Assembly (NCBI GenBank): GCA_021781575.1
Contig: JAJXWP010000010.1
Coordinates: 1-64,000, forward strand
Source of the DNA: Pseudomonadota bacterium
GTDB taxonomy: Bacteria; Pseudomonadota; Alphaproteobacteria; Rhodospirillales; Magnetospirillaceae
DNA length: 64,000 bases
Direction of reading: 5' to 3'
Below, piece after piece: positions 37,912-47,490 of this stretch. The notes below the pieces were generated by a model. That model was not told the DNA's origin. It did no database searches and was given only the letters and a program-made list of their open reading frames with translations. How positions within the stretch are numbered: position 1 is the first letter of the stretch; every line of letters begins with the position of its first letter. The translations under genes were made by a program, and so were the position numbers.

Positions 37912-39960
37912 GTGAGCACAGCCGCCACCACCGATGAAATTGAACCGCTGGTTCGCCTGTCCGATCTCGACGAGTACAGGCGCGGGCTGGTCCGCCGCCT
38001 GGACGGCGAGTGGGACGAGGACACCTGGACGGGATTCCGTGTGCGCTTCGGGGTTTATGGACAGAAGCAGCCGGGTGTGCAGATGGTCCGCATCAAGATC
38101 CCCGGGGGCGTCGTGCCCTTGGCCTGGCTGGGTGTGCTGGCCCGCTTCAATCGGCAGTTCTGCCAGGGCGACGTGCATATCACCACCCGCCAGGACATCC
38201 AGACCTACTTCGTGCCTTTGGAGCGCACCGCCGAGGCGCTGGAATTCCTTTATTCCAACGGCCTGACGACCCGCGAGGCCTGCGGCAACACCTTTCGCAA
38301 CGTCACCGCCTGCGCGCTGGCCGGCAATTGCCCGCGCGAACATGTGGATGCCGGCGCCGTGGCACAACGGGTGGCCCGGACCTGGATCCGCAACCCCCTG
38401 GTCCAGCACATGCCGCGTAAGGCGAAGATCTCGGTCTCCGGATGCGCCACCGATTGCGCCGCCGCGCCAATCCACGACATCGGGCTGATCGCCACGGAAA
38501 AGGACGGCCACAAGGGGTTCTCCGTGCGCGTCGGCGGCGGCCTGGGCGGGCAGCCCCGGGCGGCCATCAAGGTGCTCGACTTCGTCACCGAGGACGAACT
38601 GGCAACGGTGGTCGAAGCCACGGCACGCCTGCACCAACGCTATTCCGATCGGATCAATCGTAACGCGGCGCGCCTGAAATTCGTCCTCAAGCGGTTTGGC
38701 GAGGAAAAATTCCGCACCCTGTTCCTCGAGGAATACGCGCGGCTGAAAGGCCTGCCGCAACGGCCGTGGCAGCCACTGGAGTGGCGCGAGCCGACCGAGG
38801 CGGCAGTGGAGCGCACGCCGATGGGCGTGGTGAAGCAGCACGACGGCCGCTACGCCGTGGTGGCCAATCCGCCACTGGGCAACCTGTCGGCCGCTCAACT
38901 CGATGAGTTGCTGGCCATCGGCTATGCCATCGGGCTCGACGAGGTGCGCACCACCCGCGACCAGAACCTGGTCCTGCCCAACGTTCCAGCCAATTGCGTG
39001 GATGAGGTGGTCCGGCGTCTCGAAGCGATCAACATTCTGGTGCCGGCCAGCGCCGCCGAGACCGCCGATGTGGTGGCCTGCCCGGGAACCACCACCTGCC
39101 GGATCGGCATGACCAATTCTCCCGGTTTCGGCCGCGCCGTGTGGGAGGATGCGCAGAACGACCCAACCGCCCGAGGCATTTCGGTCCGCATTTCCGGCTG
39201 CCAGAACTCCTGCGGCCAGCATCACATCGGGGATTTCGGCTTCCACGGGGTCGCCAAGAAGATCAACGGGCAGCCGGCGCCCCATTACCAGATCCATATC
39301 GGCGGTGATGGACGGGCCGGCGCCCAGGCTGACGTCGTCGGTATGTCGGGGCCGATCATCCCGGCCAGGCACGGCTTGGCGGCATTGCGCCTGTTGCGCC
39401 AGGGATACGCGTCGGGCAAGCAGCAGGGAGAAAATGTCCGGGCCTGGGCCGAGCGCATCGGCAAGGATGGAGTGATCGGGCTTCTGGCGTCGCTTGACGG
39501 CGTCGAGCCCGCGGAGACCTTCACCGACTGGGGCGATGCCGAGACCTTCAAAGGCGCGCCCGGGCTGCGCGGTGAATGCGCGGCACCCTTCGCCTCTGAC
39601 AATGTCCTGGCCGACCTTGCCGACGACGCCTTGATCCGCGTCGATCGCCATCTCCTCGCGGGGCGATGGGACGGCGCCTTGCAATCGGCGGAGGAAGCCG
39701 TGGTATTCGCGGCCCGGCGCCTGTTGCACCACGCCTACCAGTTCACCCAGGACGACGAACCCGCCGTCGCCATTTTCGAACGCCTGCGCGAGGCCGCTTC
39801 GCCCGCCGTCCTCGCCGCTTTCGACCGTGTTGCCGGTGAACGGCTGGCTGCGCTGTCCTCGGGGCGGGCCGAGCAATACCGCGAGGCGGTGGCAACCTTT
39901 CTCGACACCGCCACCTGCGTTGTCGGCGGCGCCGATGTCGAAAGGGACGCCGCCGAATGA
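37912..39960 (+). CDS. cysI: Ferredoxin-type nitrite/sulfite reductase with C-terminal extension
   Basis: Siroheme/[4Fe-4S] reductase; operon context says sulfite to sulfide. 682 aa with GTG at 37912 preceded by GAGG at 37901-37904; an ATG at 37897 lacks a ribosome site. Two ferredoxin-like/siroheme repeats are visible (GNTFRNVTACALAGNCPREH; later VVACPGTTTCRIGM). The cluster ligands lie in ISGCQNSCGQHHIGDFGF. After about residue 553 follows a ~130-residue alpha-helical extension with DRHLLAGRWDGALQSA and VFAARRLLHHAYQ that is not part of the minimal family. First gene of cysI-cysH-cysD-cysNC, overlapping cysH by four bases. Confidence 0.9.
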   Translation: MSTAATTDEIEPLVRLSDLDEYRRGLVRRLDGEWDEDTWTGFRVRFGVYGQKQPGVQMVRIKIPGGVVPLAWLGVLARFNRQFCQGDVHITTRQDIQTYFVPLERTAEALEFLYSNGLTTREACGNTFRNVTACALAGNCPREHVDAGAVAQRVARTWIRNPLVQHMPRKAKISVSGCATDCAAAPIHDIGLIATEKDGHKGFSVRVGGGLGGQPRAAIKVLDFVTEDELATVVEATARLHQRYSDRINRNAARLKFVLKRFGEEKFRTLFLEEYARLKGLPQRPWQPLEWREPTEAAVERTPMGVVKQHDGRYAVVANPPLGNLSAAQLDELLAIGYAIGLDEVRTTRDQNLVLPNVPANCVDEVVRRLEAINILVPASAAETADVVACPGTTTCRIGMTNSPGFGRAVWEDAQNDPTARGISVRISGCQNSCGQHHIGDFGFHGVAKKINGQPAPHYQIHIGGDGRAGAQADVVGMSGPIIPARHGLAALRLLRQGYASGKQQGENVRAWAERIGKDGVIGLLASLDGVEPAETFTDWGDAETFKGAPGLRGECAAPFASDNVLADLADDALIRVDRHLLAGRWDGALQSAEEAVVFAARRLLHHAYQFTQDDEPAVAIFERLREAASPAVLAAFDRVAGERLAALSSGRAEQYREAVATFLDTATCVVGGADVERDAAE

Positions 39961-40646
39961 CTCCCGCCGACCGGCTTCCAACTCTTCGTTCGGCCTACGG
40001 TCATCTCGACGGGGCCGAACTGCTGCAGGCGATGCGCCGGGAGTTCCCCGGCAAATTGGCGATCATCAGCTCGTTCGGTGCCGAGTCTGCGGTGCTGCTC
40101 TCCCTGGTGGCGGAGGTCGATCAGCGGCTGCCGGTGATCTTTCTCGACACCGGGGAGCTGTTCGACGAGACCCTGGCCTACCGCGACGAACTGTCCCGTC
40201 GCCTCGGCCTGCGCGATCTCCGCATCATCCGTCCGGCGGTGGAGGATGTGGCGCGGGCCGAAGATTTGTGGCAGCGCGACGCCGAGGCCTGTTGCCACCT
40301 GCGCAAGGTATTGCCGTTGCGGCGGGCGGTGACCGGGTTTCATGCCCTGGTGGATGGCCGCAAGCGGTTCCACGGGGCGGAGCGCGCCAGGATCGATACG
40401 CTGGAGGCGGGAAAGGATGGGCTGGTCAAGATCAGCCCGCTGGCCCCCTGGACACCGGCGCGCATCGATGCCGCCTTCGCCGCCGGGCGGCTGCCGCGCC
40501 ACCCGCTGGTGGCCGAGGGCTACCGCTCGATCGGCTGTTGGCCCTGTTCCCGGCCGACCGCGCCGGATGAACCGGTACGGGCCGGCCGTTGGGCCGGTTC
40601 GGCCAAGACCGAATGTGGAATTCACAAGGTAAGCACGCCGTCATGA
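39957..40646 (+). CDS. cysH: Adenylyl-sulfate reductase CysH (Fe-S type)
   Basis: 229 aa. Reduces APS (or PAPS) to sulfite with thioredoxin. PP-loop [28 protein letters not shown], and the two Cys pairs CCHLRKVLP and GCWPCSRPT, which in this family bind a [4Fe-4S] cluster and mark APS reductases. The C-terminal ECGIH catalytic Cys is present in [10 protein letters not shown]. Start ATG overlaps the cysI stop (ATGA) and its own stop overlaps the cysD start in the same way, so the three are translationally coupled. Confidence 0.94.
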   Translation: MTPADRLPTLRSAYGHLDGAELLQAMRREFPGKLAIISSFGAESAVLLSLVAEVDQRLPVIFLDTGELFDETLAYRDELSRRLGLRDLRIIRPAVEDVARAEDLWQRDAEACCHLRKVLPLRRAVTGFHALVDGRKRFHGAERARIDTLEAGKDGLVKISPLAPWTPARIDAAFAAGRLPRHPLVAEGYRSIGCWPCSRPTAPDEPVRAGRWAGSAKTECGIHKVSTPS

Positions 40647-41446
40647 GCAGCGATCTCGACGCTCTGGAAAGCCAGAGCATTTTCATTCTCCGCGAGGCTT
40701 TCAACCGCATCGACAAGGTTGCCATGCTGTGGTCGATCGGCAAGGACTCCAACGTTCTTCTGTGGCTGGCCCGCAAGGCGTTCTTCGGCCATGTCCCGTT
40801 TCCCGTGGTGCATGTGGACACCAGCTACAAGATCCCCGAGATGATCCAGTTCCGCGACCGCGTGGCCAAGGAATGGAATCTGCCACTGATCATCGGCGGC
40901 AATACCCAGGGGCTCGCCGGCGGCATGCATCCGAGCAAGGGGCGGGTGACCTGCTGTTCGGCGCTGAAGACGGAGCCCCTGAAGCAGATCATTCGTGACA
41001 ACGGCTTCACCGGCGTCATCGTCGGCATCCGCCGCGACGAAGAGGGGACGCGCGCCAAGGAACGGGTATTCAGCCCGCGCAACGAAACGGCGGAATGGGA
41101 CTTCAAGGACCAGCCGCCGGAGTTCTGGGACCAGTTCAAGACCGATTTCGCTCCCGGCACCCACCTTCGCATCCATCCGCTGCTGCACTGGGGCGAACTG
41201 GACGTCTGGCGCTACATCGAGCGAGAGAAGATCCCCGTCGTCGATCTTTATTTCGCCAAGAACGGCCGTCGCTACCGGTCACTCGGCTGCGCGCCATGCA
41301 CCGGGACGGTGGAAAGCTCGGCCTCGACCGTTGCCGAAATCATCGAGGAACTGCGCCACACCCGGGTCTCCGAACGGTCGGGTCGGGCGCAGGACAAGGA
41401 ATCGGAAGACGCCTTCGAGCGTCTGCGTTCGCAGGGGTACATGTAA
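40643..41446 (+). CDS. cysD: Sulfate adenylyltransferase subunit 2 (CysD)
   Basis: 267 aa PP-loop ATP sulfurylase that forms APS from ATP and sulfate with CysN. Motif [18 protein letters not shown], then [16 protein letters not shown] and [28 protein letters not shown] and the C-terminal [11 protein letters not shown] are CysD signatures. The ATG at 40643 overlaps the cysH stop. Followed one base after its stop by the cysNC start. Confidence 0.96.
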   Translation: MSSDLDALESQSIFILREAFNRIDKVAMLWSIGKDSNVLLWLARKAFFGHVPFPVVHVDTSYKIPEMIQFRDRVAKEWNLPLIIGGNTQGLAGGMHPSKGRVTCCSALKTEPLKQIIRDNGFTGVIVGIRRDEEGTRAKERVFSPRNETAEWDFKDQPPEFWDQFKTDFAPGTHLRIHPLLHWGELDVWRYIEREKIPVVDLYFAKNGRRYRSLGCAPCTGTVESSASTVAEIIEELRHTRVSERSGRAQDKESEDAFERLRSQGYM

Positions 41447-41447
41447 G

Positions 41448-43373
41448 ATGCCGCACGATATTTCCATTCTCTCGGCCCCGGCGACTTTGAAGATCGTCAT
41501 CGTCGGGCATGTCGATCACGGCAAGTCGACCCTGGTTGGCCGTCTTTTGCACGAAACCGACTCCTTGCCGGAAGGCAAGGTGGAATCCCTGCGCGAGGTC
41601 TGCCAAAGGCGCGGCATGCCGTTCGAATGGGCCTTCGTCATGGACGCCTTGCAGGCCGAGCGTGACCAGGGCATCACCATCGACACGGCGCAGATCCCCT
41701 TTCGCAGCGCGCTGCGACCCTATGTCATCATCGACGCGCCAGGCCACAAGGAGTTCCTCAAGAACATGATCACCGGCGCGGCCAGCGCCGATGCGGCGGT
41801 GCTGGTGGTCGATGCCATCGACGGTGTGCAGGAGCAGTCGCGCCGTCACGGCTACCTGCTTCACCTCCTGGGCCTGCGCCAACTGGCCGTGGTGGTCAAC
41901 AAGATGGACGCAGTGGATTTTTCCCAGCGGCGCTTCGACCAGGTGGCGGCTGAAATCCGCGCCTATCTGGCGGGGATCGGCGTAACCCCGACCGAGATCA
42001 TCCCCATTGCCGCGCGCCATGGTGACAATGTGGTGGAACGTTCGCCCCATACGCCCTGGTATGTCGGTCCGACGGTGGTGGAAGCGCTGGACGGCTTCCG
42101 GGCGGCGGCGGTACCGACCGAGCTTCCTTTGCGCTTCCCGGTGCAGGACGTGTTCAAGTTCGACCATCGACGCATCGTCGCCGGACGCATCGAAAGCGGT
42201 CGGCTGAAGGTCGGCGACCGATTGCTGTTCTCGCCCTCCGGCAAGACCGCGCACGTCGCCTCCATCGAGAACTGGAACCGTGACGCGCCGGCTGCCAGCG
42301 CCACCGCCGGCCAGTCCATCGGCATCACCCTGGACGAGCAGATCTTCATCGAGCGCGGGCAGATTGCCAGTCTTGTCGAGGACGCTCCTGTCGCCAGCGA
42401 TGTATTCCGCGCCCGGCTGTTCTGGCTGGGGCGCACCCCTCTTGCGCCGGGGCGGCGCTACAAGCTGAAGCTGGCCACCGCCGAGCACGTCGTGACGGTC
42501 GAGGCGGTGGAACGGGTGATCGACGTCACCGACCTGGCGTCGGTGGGAAATGAGTGGGTGGAGCGTAATGCGGTGGCCGAGGTGGTGCTGCGGGCCCGAG
42601 GGCCCGTCGCTCTCGATCCCTTCGTCGACAATCCGAGGACTGGCCGCTTCGTCCTGGTCGACAACTATGACATCGTCGGCGGCGGCGTGATATCCATGGA
42701 CGGCTTCGCCGATCATCGCTGCGCGCCTGCTGGCCAGGCGGCGGACCTCACCGCCGTCGCCCACAAGGTCACCCTGCGTGACCGTTGGCTGGCGAACCGG
42801 CACAAGGGCGGCATCCTGTGGTTGACCGGACTGTCGGGAGCCGGCAAGTCCACCATCGCCATGGAGGTCGAACGCCGGCTGTTTCACAAGGGCTACCAGG
42901 TGTTCGTGCTGGACGGCGACAATCTGCGCCAGGGGCTGAATTCCGATCTCGGCTTCAACGCCTCGGACCGGGCCGAGAACATCCGCCGCGTCGGTGAGGT
43001 GGCGCACCTTTTTGCCCAGGCCGGGATGATCGTCATCACCGCCTTCATCTCGCCCTACCGCCAGGATCGGGACCGGGCACGGGCCGCCGCTCCGGCGCTG
43101 TTCCATGAAATCCATGTGAAGGCCGGTGTCGAGACCTGCGAGGCGCGCGATCCCAAGGGGCTCTATGCCAAGGCCCGGCAGGGGACCATCGCTGAGTTTA
43201 CCGGGATTACCGCGCCTTACGAGCCGCCGGTTGATCCGGAACTGGTGGTCGACACCGAGCAACTCGGCATCGACGAGGCGGTTGAACGCGTGCTTCGCTA
43301 TGTCGACCGCGATCTGCAACACGCCGAGGACGCGACCATGTCGCCGGCGCCGCAGCCGGATGTCGCATTGTAG
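41448..43373 (+). CDS. cysNC: Bifunctional CysN GTPase / CysC adenylylsulfate kinase
   Basis: 641 aa. N-terminal EF-Tu-like GTPase ([39 protein letters not shown]) that drives APS formation by CysD. It is joined to a C-terminal APS kinase with P-loop [23 protein letters not shown] and the [13 protein letters not shown] segment, making PAPS. Start ATG at 41448 follows the cysD stop (TAA, then one base). The short tail after the kinase ends DVAL. The kinase would supply PAPS, although the neighbouring CysH looks like an APS reductase; see findings. Confidence 0.95.
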   Translation: MPHDISILSAPATLKIVIVGHVDHGKSTLVGRLLHETDSLPEGKVESLREVCQRRGMPFEWAFVMDALQAERDQGITIDTAQIPFRSALRPYVIIDAPGHKEFLKNMITGAASADAAVLVVDAIDGVQEQSRRHGYLLHLLGLRQLAVVVNKMDAVDFSQRRFDQVAAEIRAYLAGIGVTPTEIIPIAARHGDNVVERSPHTPWYVGPTVVEALDGFRAAAVPTELPLRFPVQDVFKFDHRRIVAGRIESGRLKVGDRLLFSPSGKTAHVASIENWNRDAPAASATAGQSIGITLDEQIFIERGQIASLVEDAPVASDVFRARLFWLGRTPLAPGRRYKLKLATAEHVVTVEAVERVIDVTDLASVGNEWVERNAVAEVVLRARGPVALDPFVDNPRTGRFVLVDNYDIVGGGVISMDGFADHRCAPAGQAADLTAVAHKVTLRDRWLANRHKGGILWLTGLSGAGKSTIAMEVERRLFHKGYQVFVLDGDNLRQGLNSDLGFNASDRAENIRRVGEVAHLFAQAGMIVITAFISPYRQDRDRARAAAPALFHEIHVKAGVETCEARDPKGLYAKARQGTIAEFTGITAPYEPPVDPELVVDTEQLGIDEAVERVLRYVDRDLQHAEDATMSPAPQPDVAL

Positions 43374-43427
43374 GAGGCCGTCCTTGGCCGGAACCGGGAT
43401 CCATTATCGCTCCGGTCGCCAGGCAAT

Positions 43428-43465
43428 GCGGGGTAACGGCGCGGGAGATCGCGCCGTTACCCCGC
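43428..43465. terminator. Bidirectional hairpin between cysNC and the GGDEF-EAL gene
   Basis: Perfect 16-bp inverted repeat: GCGGGGTAACGGCGCG (43428-43443), loop GGAGAT, CGCGCCGTTACCCCGC (43450-43465). It contains the stop codon of the convergent GGDEF-EAL gene (43457-43459). Strongest hairpin in the window, suited to terminate both genes. Confidence 0.8.
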
Positions 43466-46195
43466 CACGGCATCCCACGATCGGTTGCTCTCCAGGCGGC
43501 CGGTGACCGCTTCCAGGGGGAGCGGCTTGCTGTAGTAATAGCCCTGGATGATATCGCAGCCGTAATCCTTGAGGATTTCCATCTGCCGGGGAAACTCGAC
43601 CCCTTCGGCCAGCGCCCGCATGCCCATGGAATGGGCAAGCGTGATGATGGTGACGGCAATCGCCTCGTCCTTCGGATTGTCGGCGATATCGAGGACGAAT
43701 GACTGGTCGATTTTCAACGTGTTCACCGGGAAACGCTTGAGATAATTGAGCGACGAGTAGCCGGTGCCGAAATCGTCGATCGACAGCTTTATGCCCAGGG
43801 CCGCCATGCGGTCGAGGTAGCCGATGACGTGCTCCGGGTCGTTCATCAGCGTGCTCTCGGTGATTTCCACGTCGAGATGGCGGGGATCGATCCCGGTCTC
43901 GGTGATGACCTCCTGGATCAGCGACAGCACATCCACATCGCCGAATTGTTTGGCCGAGATATTGACGCCGACCGTGACATCGTCGATGCCCATTTCCTCG
44001 AGCCGGCGCAAGTCCCGGCAAGCCCGGCGCAGGACCCATTCACCCAAGGGAACGATCAGCCCGGTCTGCTCGGCGATGGGGATGAAGCGAGATGGCATGA
44101 CCATTCCCAATTGCGGGTGGTTCCAGCGCACCAGGGCTTCCAGTCCGACGATCCGGCCGGTCTTCACCTCGACCTGCGGCTGGTAGTGAAGCAGCAGTTC
44201 GCCCCGCTCGATGCCGCGGCGCAACTCGTTTTCCAGGGTCAGCCGCTCGAGTGATTGGCGATGCATCACCGGATCGAAGAACCGGAACAGGTTCCTGCCG
44301 GTAGCTTTGGCGAACATCATCGCCGCGCTGGCATGGGTGATCAGGTCTGAAGCGGCGCGCGAATGGTCGGGATAGAGCGATATCCCGATGTTCGCCGTCA
44401 AGGTGACCTCGCGGCCACGCAGGATGAACGGCTGGGACACCGAGCGGAGGAAGGTCTCCACCGATTGGGCGATCTGGTCCTTCTGATCGATCCCGGTGAC
44501 GATCAGGGTGAATTCGTCGCCGCCGAATCGGGCGATGGTGTCGTTCGGCTTGAGGCCGGCGGCCATGCGCCGGCCGGCTTCGATCAACAACTCGTCGCCG
44601 GCGGAATGCCCCATGACGTCGTTGACCGTCTTGAAACCGTCCAGGTCGATGAACCATACCGCCACGATCGTGTTGTCGGCTTCCGCCCGTTCAACCGCCT
44701 GAAGCAGGCGCTCCTGCAGGAGGCGGCGGTTGGGCAGGCCGGTCAACATGTCGTGGGTGGCGGAATGGGCCAGGTAGTTCTCGAAATTGCGCCGTTCCGT
44801 GATATCGCGGATCATCGCGGTGAACAGGCTGCGATCATCGAGATGGCAGACCGACAGCGATATTTCGGCCGGGAAAATCGATCCGTCCTTGCGCTGGGCG
44901 GTCACTTCGCGTTCCCGGCCGACGCCGGAGGCATGCCGCGACACGAGATAATGCTCGACCCTCCCCTGGTGAGTGGCCGCGTCCTTGGCCGTCATCAGGA
45001 TTTCCACCGACCGTCCGATCACTTCCTGGGCGCGGAAGCCGAACATGGTTTCGGCTGAGCGGTTGAAGGTTTCGATCCTCCCGCTTTCGTCGCTGACGAC
45101 GATGGCGTCGACGGCGGTGTCGAGAATGCTGTTCAGACGTTTGATCTGGCCGGCCACGTCACGGGTGGCCCGGGTCAGTTCGGATATGTTGCGCACCAGG
45201 ACGAGGACGGTGCCGTCTTCCTTCGGCGCCGCTGCGGCGGAGACCAGGACGTCGATGGTCTTGCCGACAGAATTGACGAACTTCATCGGGGTCGCCGTCG
45301 GTTCGCCGATCAGAGGTGCGAAATTCTCGTCGCACAGGACGCGATAGTCGGGATGGACGAAATGGTCGAACGGCATGCCTTCGACCTGCGTGGCGTCGCA
45401 GCTGCCCAGCAGGCGAACGCCGGCGGCGTTGACGAAGGTGAGGATGCCGTCGCGGCACAAGCATATGGTGTCCGGCGACATCTCGATGATCGTCCGGTAG
45501 CTTTCCTCCTCGCCGCCCATCGCCGCCTCGACGGCGGTCAGGCTGGACAGGTCGTCGACGACCTTCAGCAACTCCAGGCTGGAGGCGTGGATGTCCGCCA
45601 GATACTCGTTGATCTTGCCGTTTTCGATCGGGCCGCATAGCCCCGCCGCGATCATTTCGGACAGGCCGAGAATGGTGTTCAGCGGCGTCCGCAGTTTGTA
45701 GCTGGCGCTTTCGATGACCTGGCCGTCGGGGGGGGGCGGCACGGTCCGGTCCGCCGAAAGGCCCCGGCGCAGCGCCGTGGTGACGACTGCTCCGTCGTCA
45801 TCCTTGGCGGCGGCCAATGGCATTTCCATCGGCAAGGCGAACCGGTCGTTGCGCCCGTCAATACCCTCCAGCCCGGGTAGCCACAGTCGGCCGACGACCA
45901 GCAGCATGGCGCTGCCGGCCAACAGGTCGACGAGGTTGGGCAGCAAAGTAGCACCGGCGGGCAGCATCCCGGCGGCAGCGACGCCGACGGGAAGGTGGCC
46001 GAGGCCACCCAGCCCAAAGGCGGCCTCGATGACCCCGCGTCCGGCGTCGAGGGCCAGCACGATCACGAGGAGCCGGAACGCGCGCTCGACTCCATTGTCT
46101 TGCCGCAGATGGCAGATGAACAAGACCAGGGCCGCCATCCACACCAGCGGCGACGCGACGATGACCACCAGATTCAGGACGCTTGCAGGGAACAT
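43457..46195 (-). CDS. Membrane PAS-GGDEF-EAL c-di-GMP protein with degenerate HisKA segment
   Basis: 912 aa, ATG at 46195. Several N-terminal membrane segments in the first 130 residues. Next comes a HisKA-like dimerisation segment SASYKLRTPLNTILGLSE with Tyr166 where the phosphorylated His is expected and no kinase ATPase after it. Two PAS domains follow (FVNAAGVRLLGS; IVVSDESGRIETFNRSAE). The GGDEF domain has intact RFGGDEF near residue 556, and the EAL domain has GLEALVRW near 688 and DDFGTGYSSLNYLK. Both c-di-GMP synthase and phosphodiesterase motifs look intact. Its stop lies in a 16-bp hairpin shared with cysNC. Confidence 0.92.
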   Translation of the reverse strand: MFPASVLNLVVIVASPLVWMAALVLFICHLRQDNGVERAFRLLVIVLALDAGRGVIEAAFGLGGLGHLPVGVAAAGMLPAGATLLPNLVDLLAGSAMLLVVGRLWLPGLEGIDGRNDRFALPMEMPLAAAKDDDGAVVTTALRRGLSADRTVPPPPDGQVIESASYKLRTPLNTILGLSEMIAAGLCGPIENGKINEYLADIHASSLELLKVVDDLSSLTAVEAAMGGEEESYRTIIEMSPDTICLCRDGILTFVNAAGVRLLGSCDATQVEGMPFDHFVHPDYRVLCDENFAPLIGEPTATPMKFVNSVGKTIDVLVSAAAAPKEDGTVLVLVRNISELTRATRDVAGQIKRLNSILDTAVDAIVVSDESGRIETFNRSAETMFGFRAQEVIGRSVEILMTAKDAATHQGRVEHYLVSRHASGVGREREVTAQRKDGSIFPAEISLSVCHLDDRSLFTAMIRDITERRNFENYLAHSATHDMLTGLPNRRLLQERLLQAVERAEADNTIVAVWFIDLDGFKTVNDVMGHSAGDELLIEAGRRMAAGLKPNDTIARFGGDEFTLIVTGIDQKDQIAQSVETFLRSVSQPFILRGREVTLTANIGISLYPDHSRAASDLITHASAAMMFAKATGRNLFRFFDPVMHRQSLERLTLENELRRGIERGELLLHYQPQVEVKTGRIVGLEALVRWNHPQLGMVMPSRFIPIAEQTGLIVPLGEWVLRRACRDLRRLEEMGIDDVTVGVNISAKQFGDVDVLSLIQEVITETGIDPRHLDVEITESTLMNDPEHVIGYLDRMAALGIKLSIDDFGTGYSSLNYLKRFPVNTLKIDQSFVLDIADNPKDEAIAVTIITLAHSMGMRALAEGVEFPRQMEILKDYGCDIIQGYYYSKPLPLEAVTGRLESNRSWDAVAG

Positions 46196-46284
46196 CCTCT
46201 GTCTAGAAAGCCTTTGCCAATGGGTGGCCGTCTTACCGTAAGGAGTAGGCCGCGGCGCAAATCGGTGAGAAGGTAAGAGTGGCG

Positions 46285-46312
46285 CAAATGCGCGGCCATT
46301 TCCACGCATTTG
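46285..46312 (-). terminator. Hairpin after the receiver-Hpt gene
   Basis: CAAATGCG (46285-46292), 12-base loop, CGCATTTG (46305-46312), perfect 8 bp, 28 bases past the receiver-Hpt stop on the minus strand. No long T-run; may be terminator or control element of the downstream gene. Confidence 0.4.
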
Positions 46313-46339
46313 TGAAAATTGACATAGTGCTGACGGCGA

Positions 46340-47095
46340 TCAGGGCCCCGTCGGCATGGCGGCCAGCGTCGCCGAGACAATTTCCTTCAACCGGGCGGCT
46401 TGTCCACGGCCGTCGCTGCCGGTCCGGCAATCGGCTTCGATATCGGCGGCGACGGCGATGCACCCGAAATTGGCCGCGACGCCGGCCAGGCGGTGGGCGA
46501 TTCTTGCCGGATCACCGCTGCCTCGGCAGCACCATTCCTGCGTCAAGGCGTCCGCCGTTTCGATGATCGAGCGGCGCGCCAGGTCGTACAGTTCCGCCAG
46601 CTTTGGCGCCTCGATCGCATCGGCCAACAGCGCCAGGCGGCGAGCGTCGATCAGATCGGTGTCGCCCGGCATCGGGGCGGGGCCTGCGGCGGAGTTGGAA
46701 GCGCGCGGGAGAAACGGCGCCAAGGCCAGATCGATGGAGGCGCGGCGGAGCGGCTTTTCGATGACACCGTTCATGCCCGCCGCCAGATAGCGGTGCACAT
46801 CTTCCTGCGCGCAATTGGCCGTAAGCGCCAGAATGGGGACGCCGGCCCGGCGCGGATGGGGAAGCGCGCGAATACGGCGAGTCGCTTCCACGCCGTCCAT
46901 GTCGGGCATCTGGATATCCATCAGGATGATGTCGAAGTCCCAGCTTCCGGCCGCCTCGATTGCCGCCACTCCGTCGAAACTCGCAGTCACCCTGTGCCCG
47001 GCCCGGGTCAGGAAGGCCTCGGCGACCTTGTAATTGATCTCGTTATCCTCGACCAGGAGGATGGACAACGCCGGGCGTGTCTCGACGGATGCCAT
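46340..47095 (-). CDS. Response regulator receiver-Hpt protein
   Basis: 251 aa, ATG at 47095 (MASVETRPALSILLVED). Receiver domain with acidic pair VEDNE, phospho-Asp60 in ILMDIQMPDMDG, and Lys in VIEKPLRR. The C-terminal half is an Hpt-like helical domain with ARIAHRLAGVAANFGC, containing the His. It could act as a phosphorelay intermediate with no effector domain. It lies directly upstream of the PAS-GGDEF-EAL gene on the same strand with 144 bases between, which suggests a shared pathway. Confidence 0.85.
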   Translation of the reverse strand: MASVETRPALSILLVEDNEINYKVAEAFLTRAGHRVTASFDGVAAIEAAGSWDFDIILMDIQMPDMDGVEATRRIRALPHPRRAGVPILALTANCAQEDVHRYLAAGMNGVIEKPLRRASIDLALAPFLPRASNSAAGPAPMPGDTDLIDARRLALLADAIEAPKLAELYDLARRSIIETADALTQEWCCRGSGDPARIAHRLAGVAANFGCIAVAADIEADCRTGSDGRGQAARLKEIVSATLAAMPTGP

Positions 47096-47331
47096 AGTCG
47101 TCTCATTCGCTTGCCGATCACCGCGATGGCGTGCACCGGCACAATGAAAGTCGCCAACACTAAGACGTGGTGCAGACTTCAGCAAACAATTTGAGAGGAA
47201 AGCGCAAGTTATATTGGAAATGGTGTGCAAAAATTGTGTATGCGCCATTATGCGCCGCAATGGTTGCGAATGACTGGCGTTCACCCGATGTCGGAGGTGG
47301 CCGTCTCGTGGCGATTCAGCCTGCCCTATCA

Positions 47332-47372
47332 ATGACACCGACACCTGGTTGGCGATCAGGTGCCGGTATCAT
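47332..47372. promoter_or_regulatory. 16-bp imperfect palindrome upstream of the receiver-Hpt gene
   Basis: ATGACACCGACACCTG (47332-47347) and CAGGTGCCGGTATCAT (47357-47372) pair at 14 of 16 positions with a 9-base centre. It sits about 240-280 bases upstream of the receiver-Hpt start; operator or mobile remnant. Confidence 0.5.
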
Positions 47373-47472
47373 TTGTGGTCGGAATCCGACATCTCGTTTC
47401 CGGACGTCCACCCCGATACTCAAAGATTCAGGGACTCGTCATCAGGTGAACGTTGGAAAGGATTGACCGGCC

Positions 47473-47489
47473 GGGGCGCCCGGTGCCCC
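47473..47489 (-). terminator. Short GC hairpin abutting the BON lipoprotein stop
   Basis: GGGGC (47473-47477) and GCCCC (47485-47489) flank a 7-base loop, one base beyond the stop of the BON-domain gene. Confidence 0.4.
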
Positions 47490-47490
47490 A

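Larger units (their letters stand above)
47096..47490. other. Non-coding region with palindromes between two minus-strand genes
   Basis: 395 bases between the BON lipoprotein's stop and the receiver-Hpt start. It contains a 16-bp imperfect palindrome (47332-47372), a GTCGG-AAT-CCGAC hairpin (47378-47390), and a terminator-like hairpin adjacent to the BON stop (47473-47489). A tandem ATGCGCC-type motif (TATGCGCCA-TTATGCGCC) lies near 47239-47255. No gene recognised. Confidence 0.6.
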
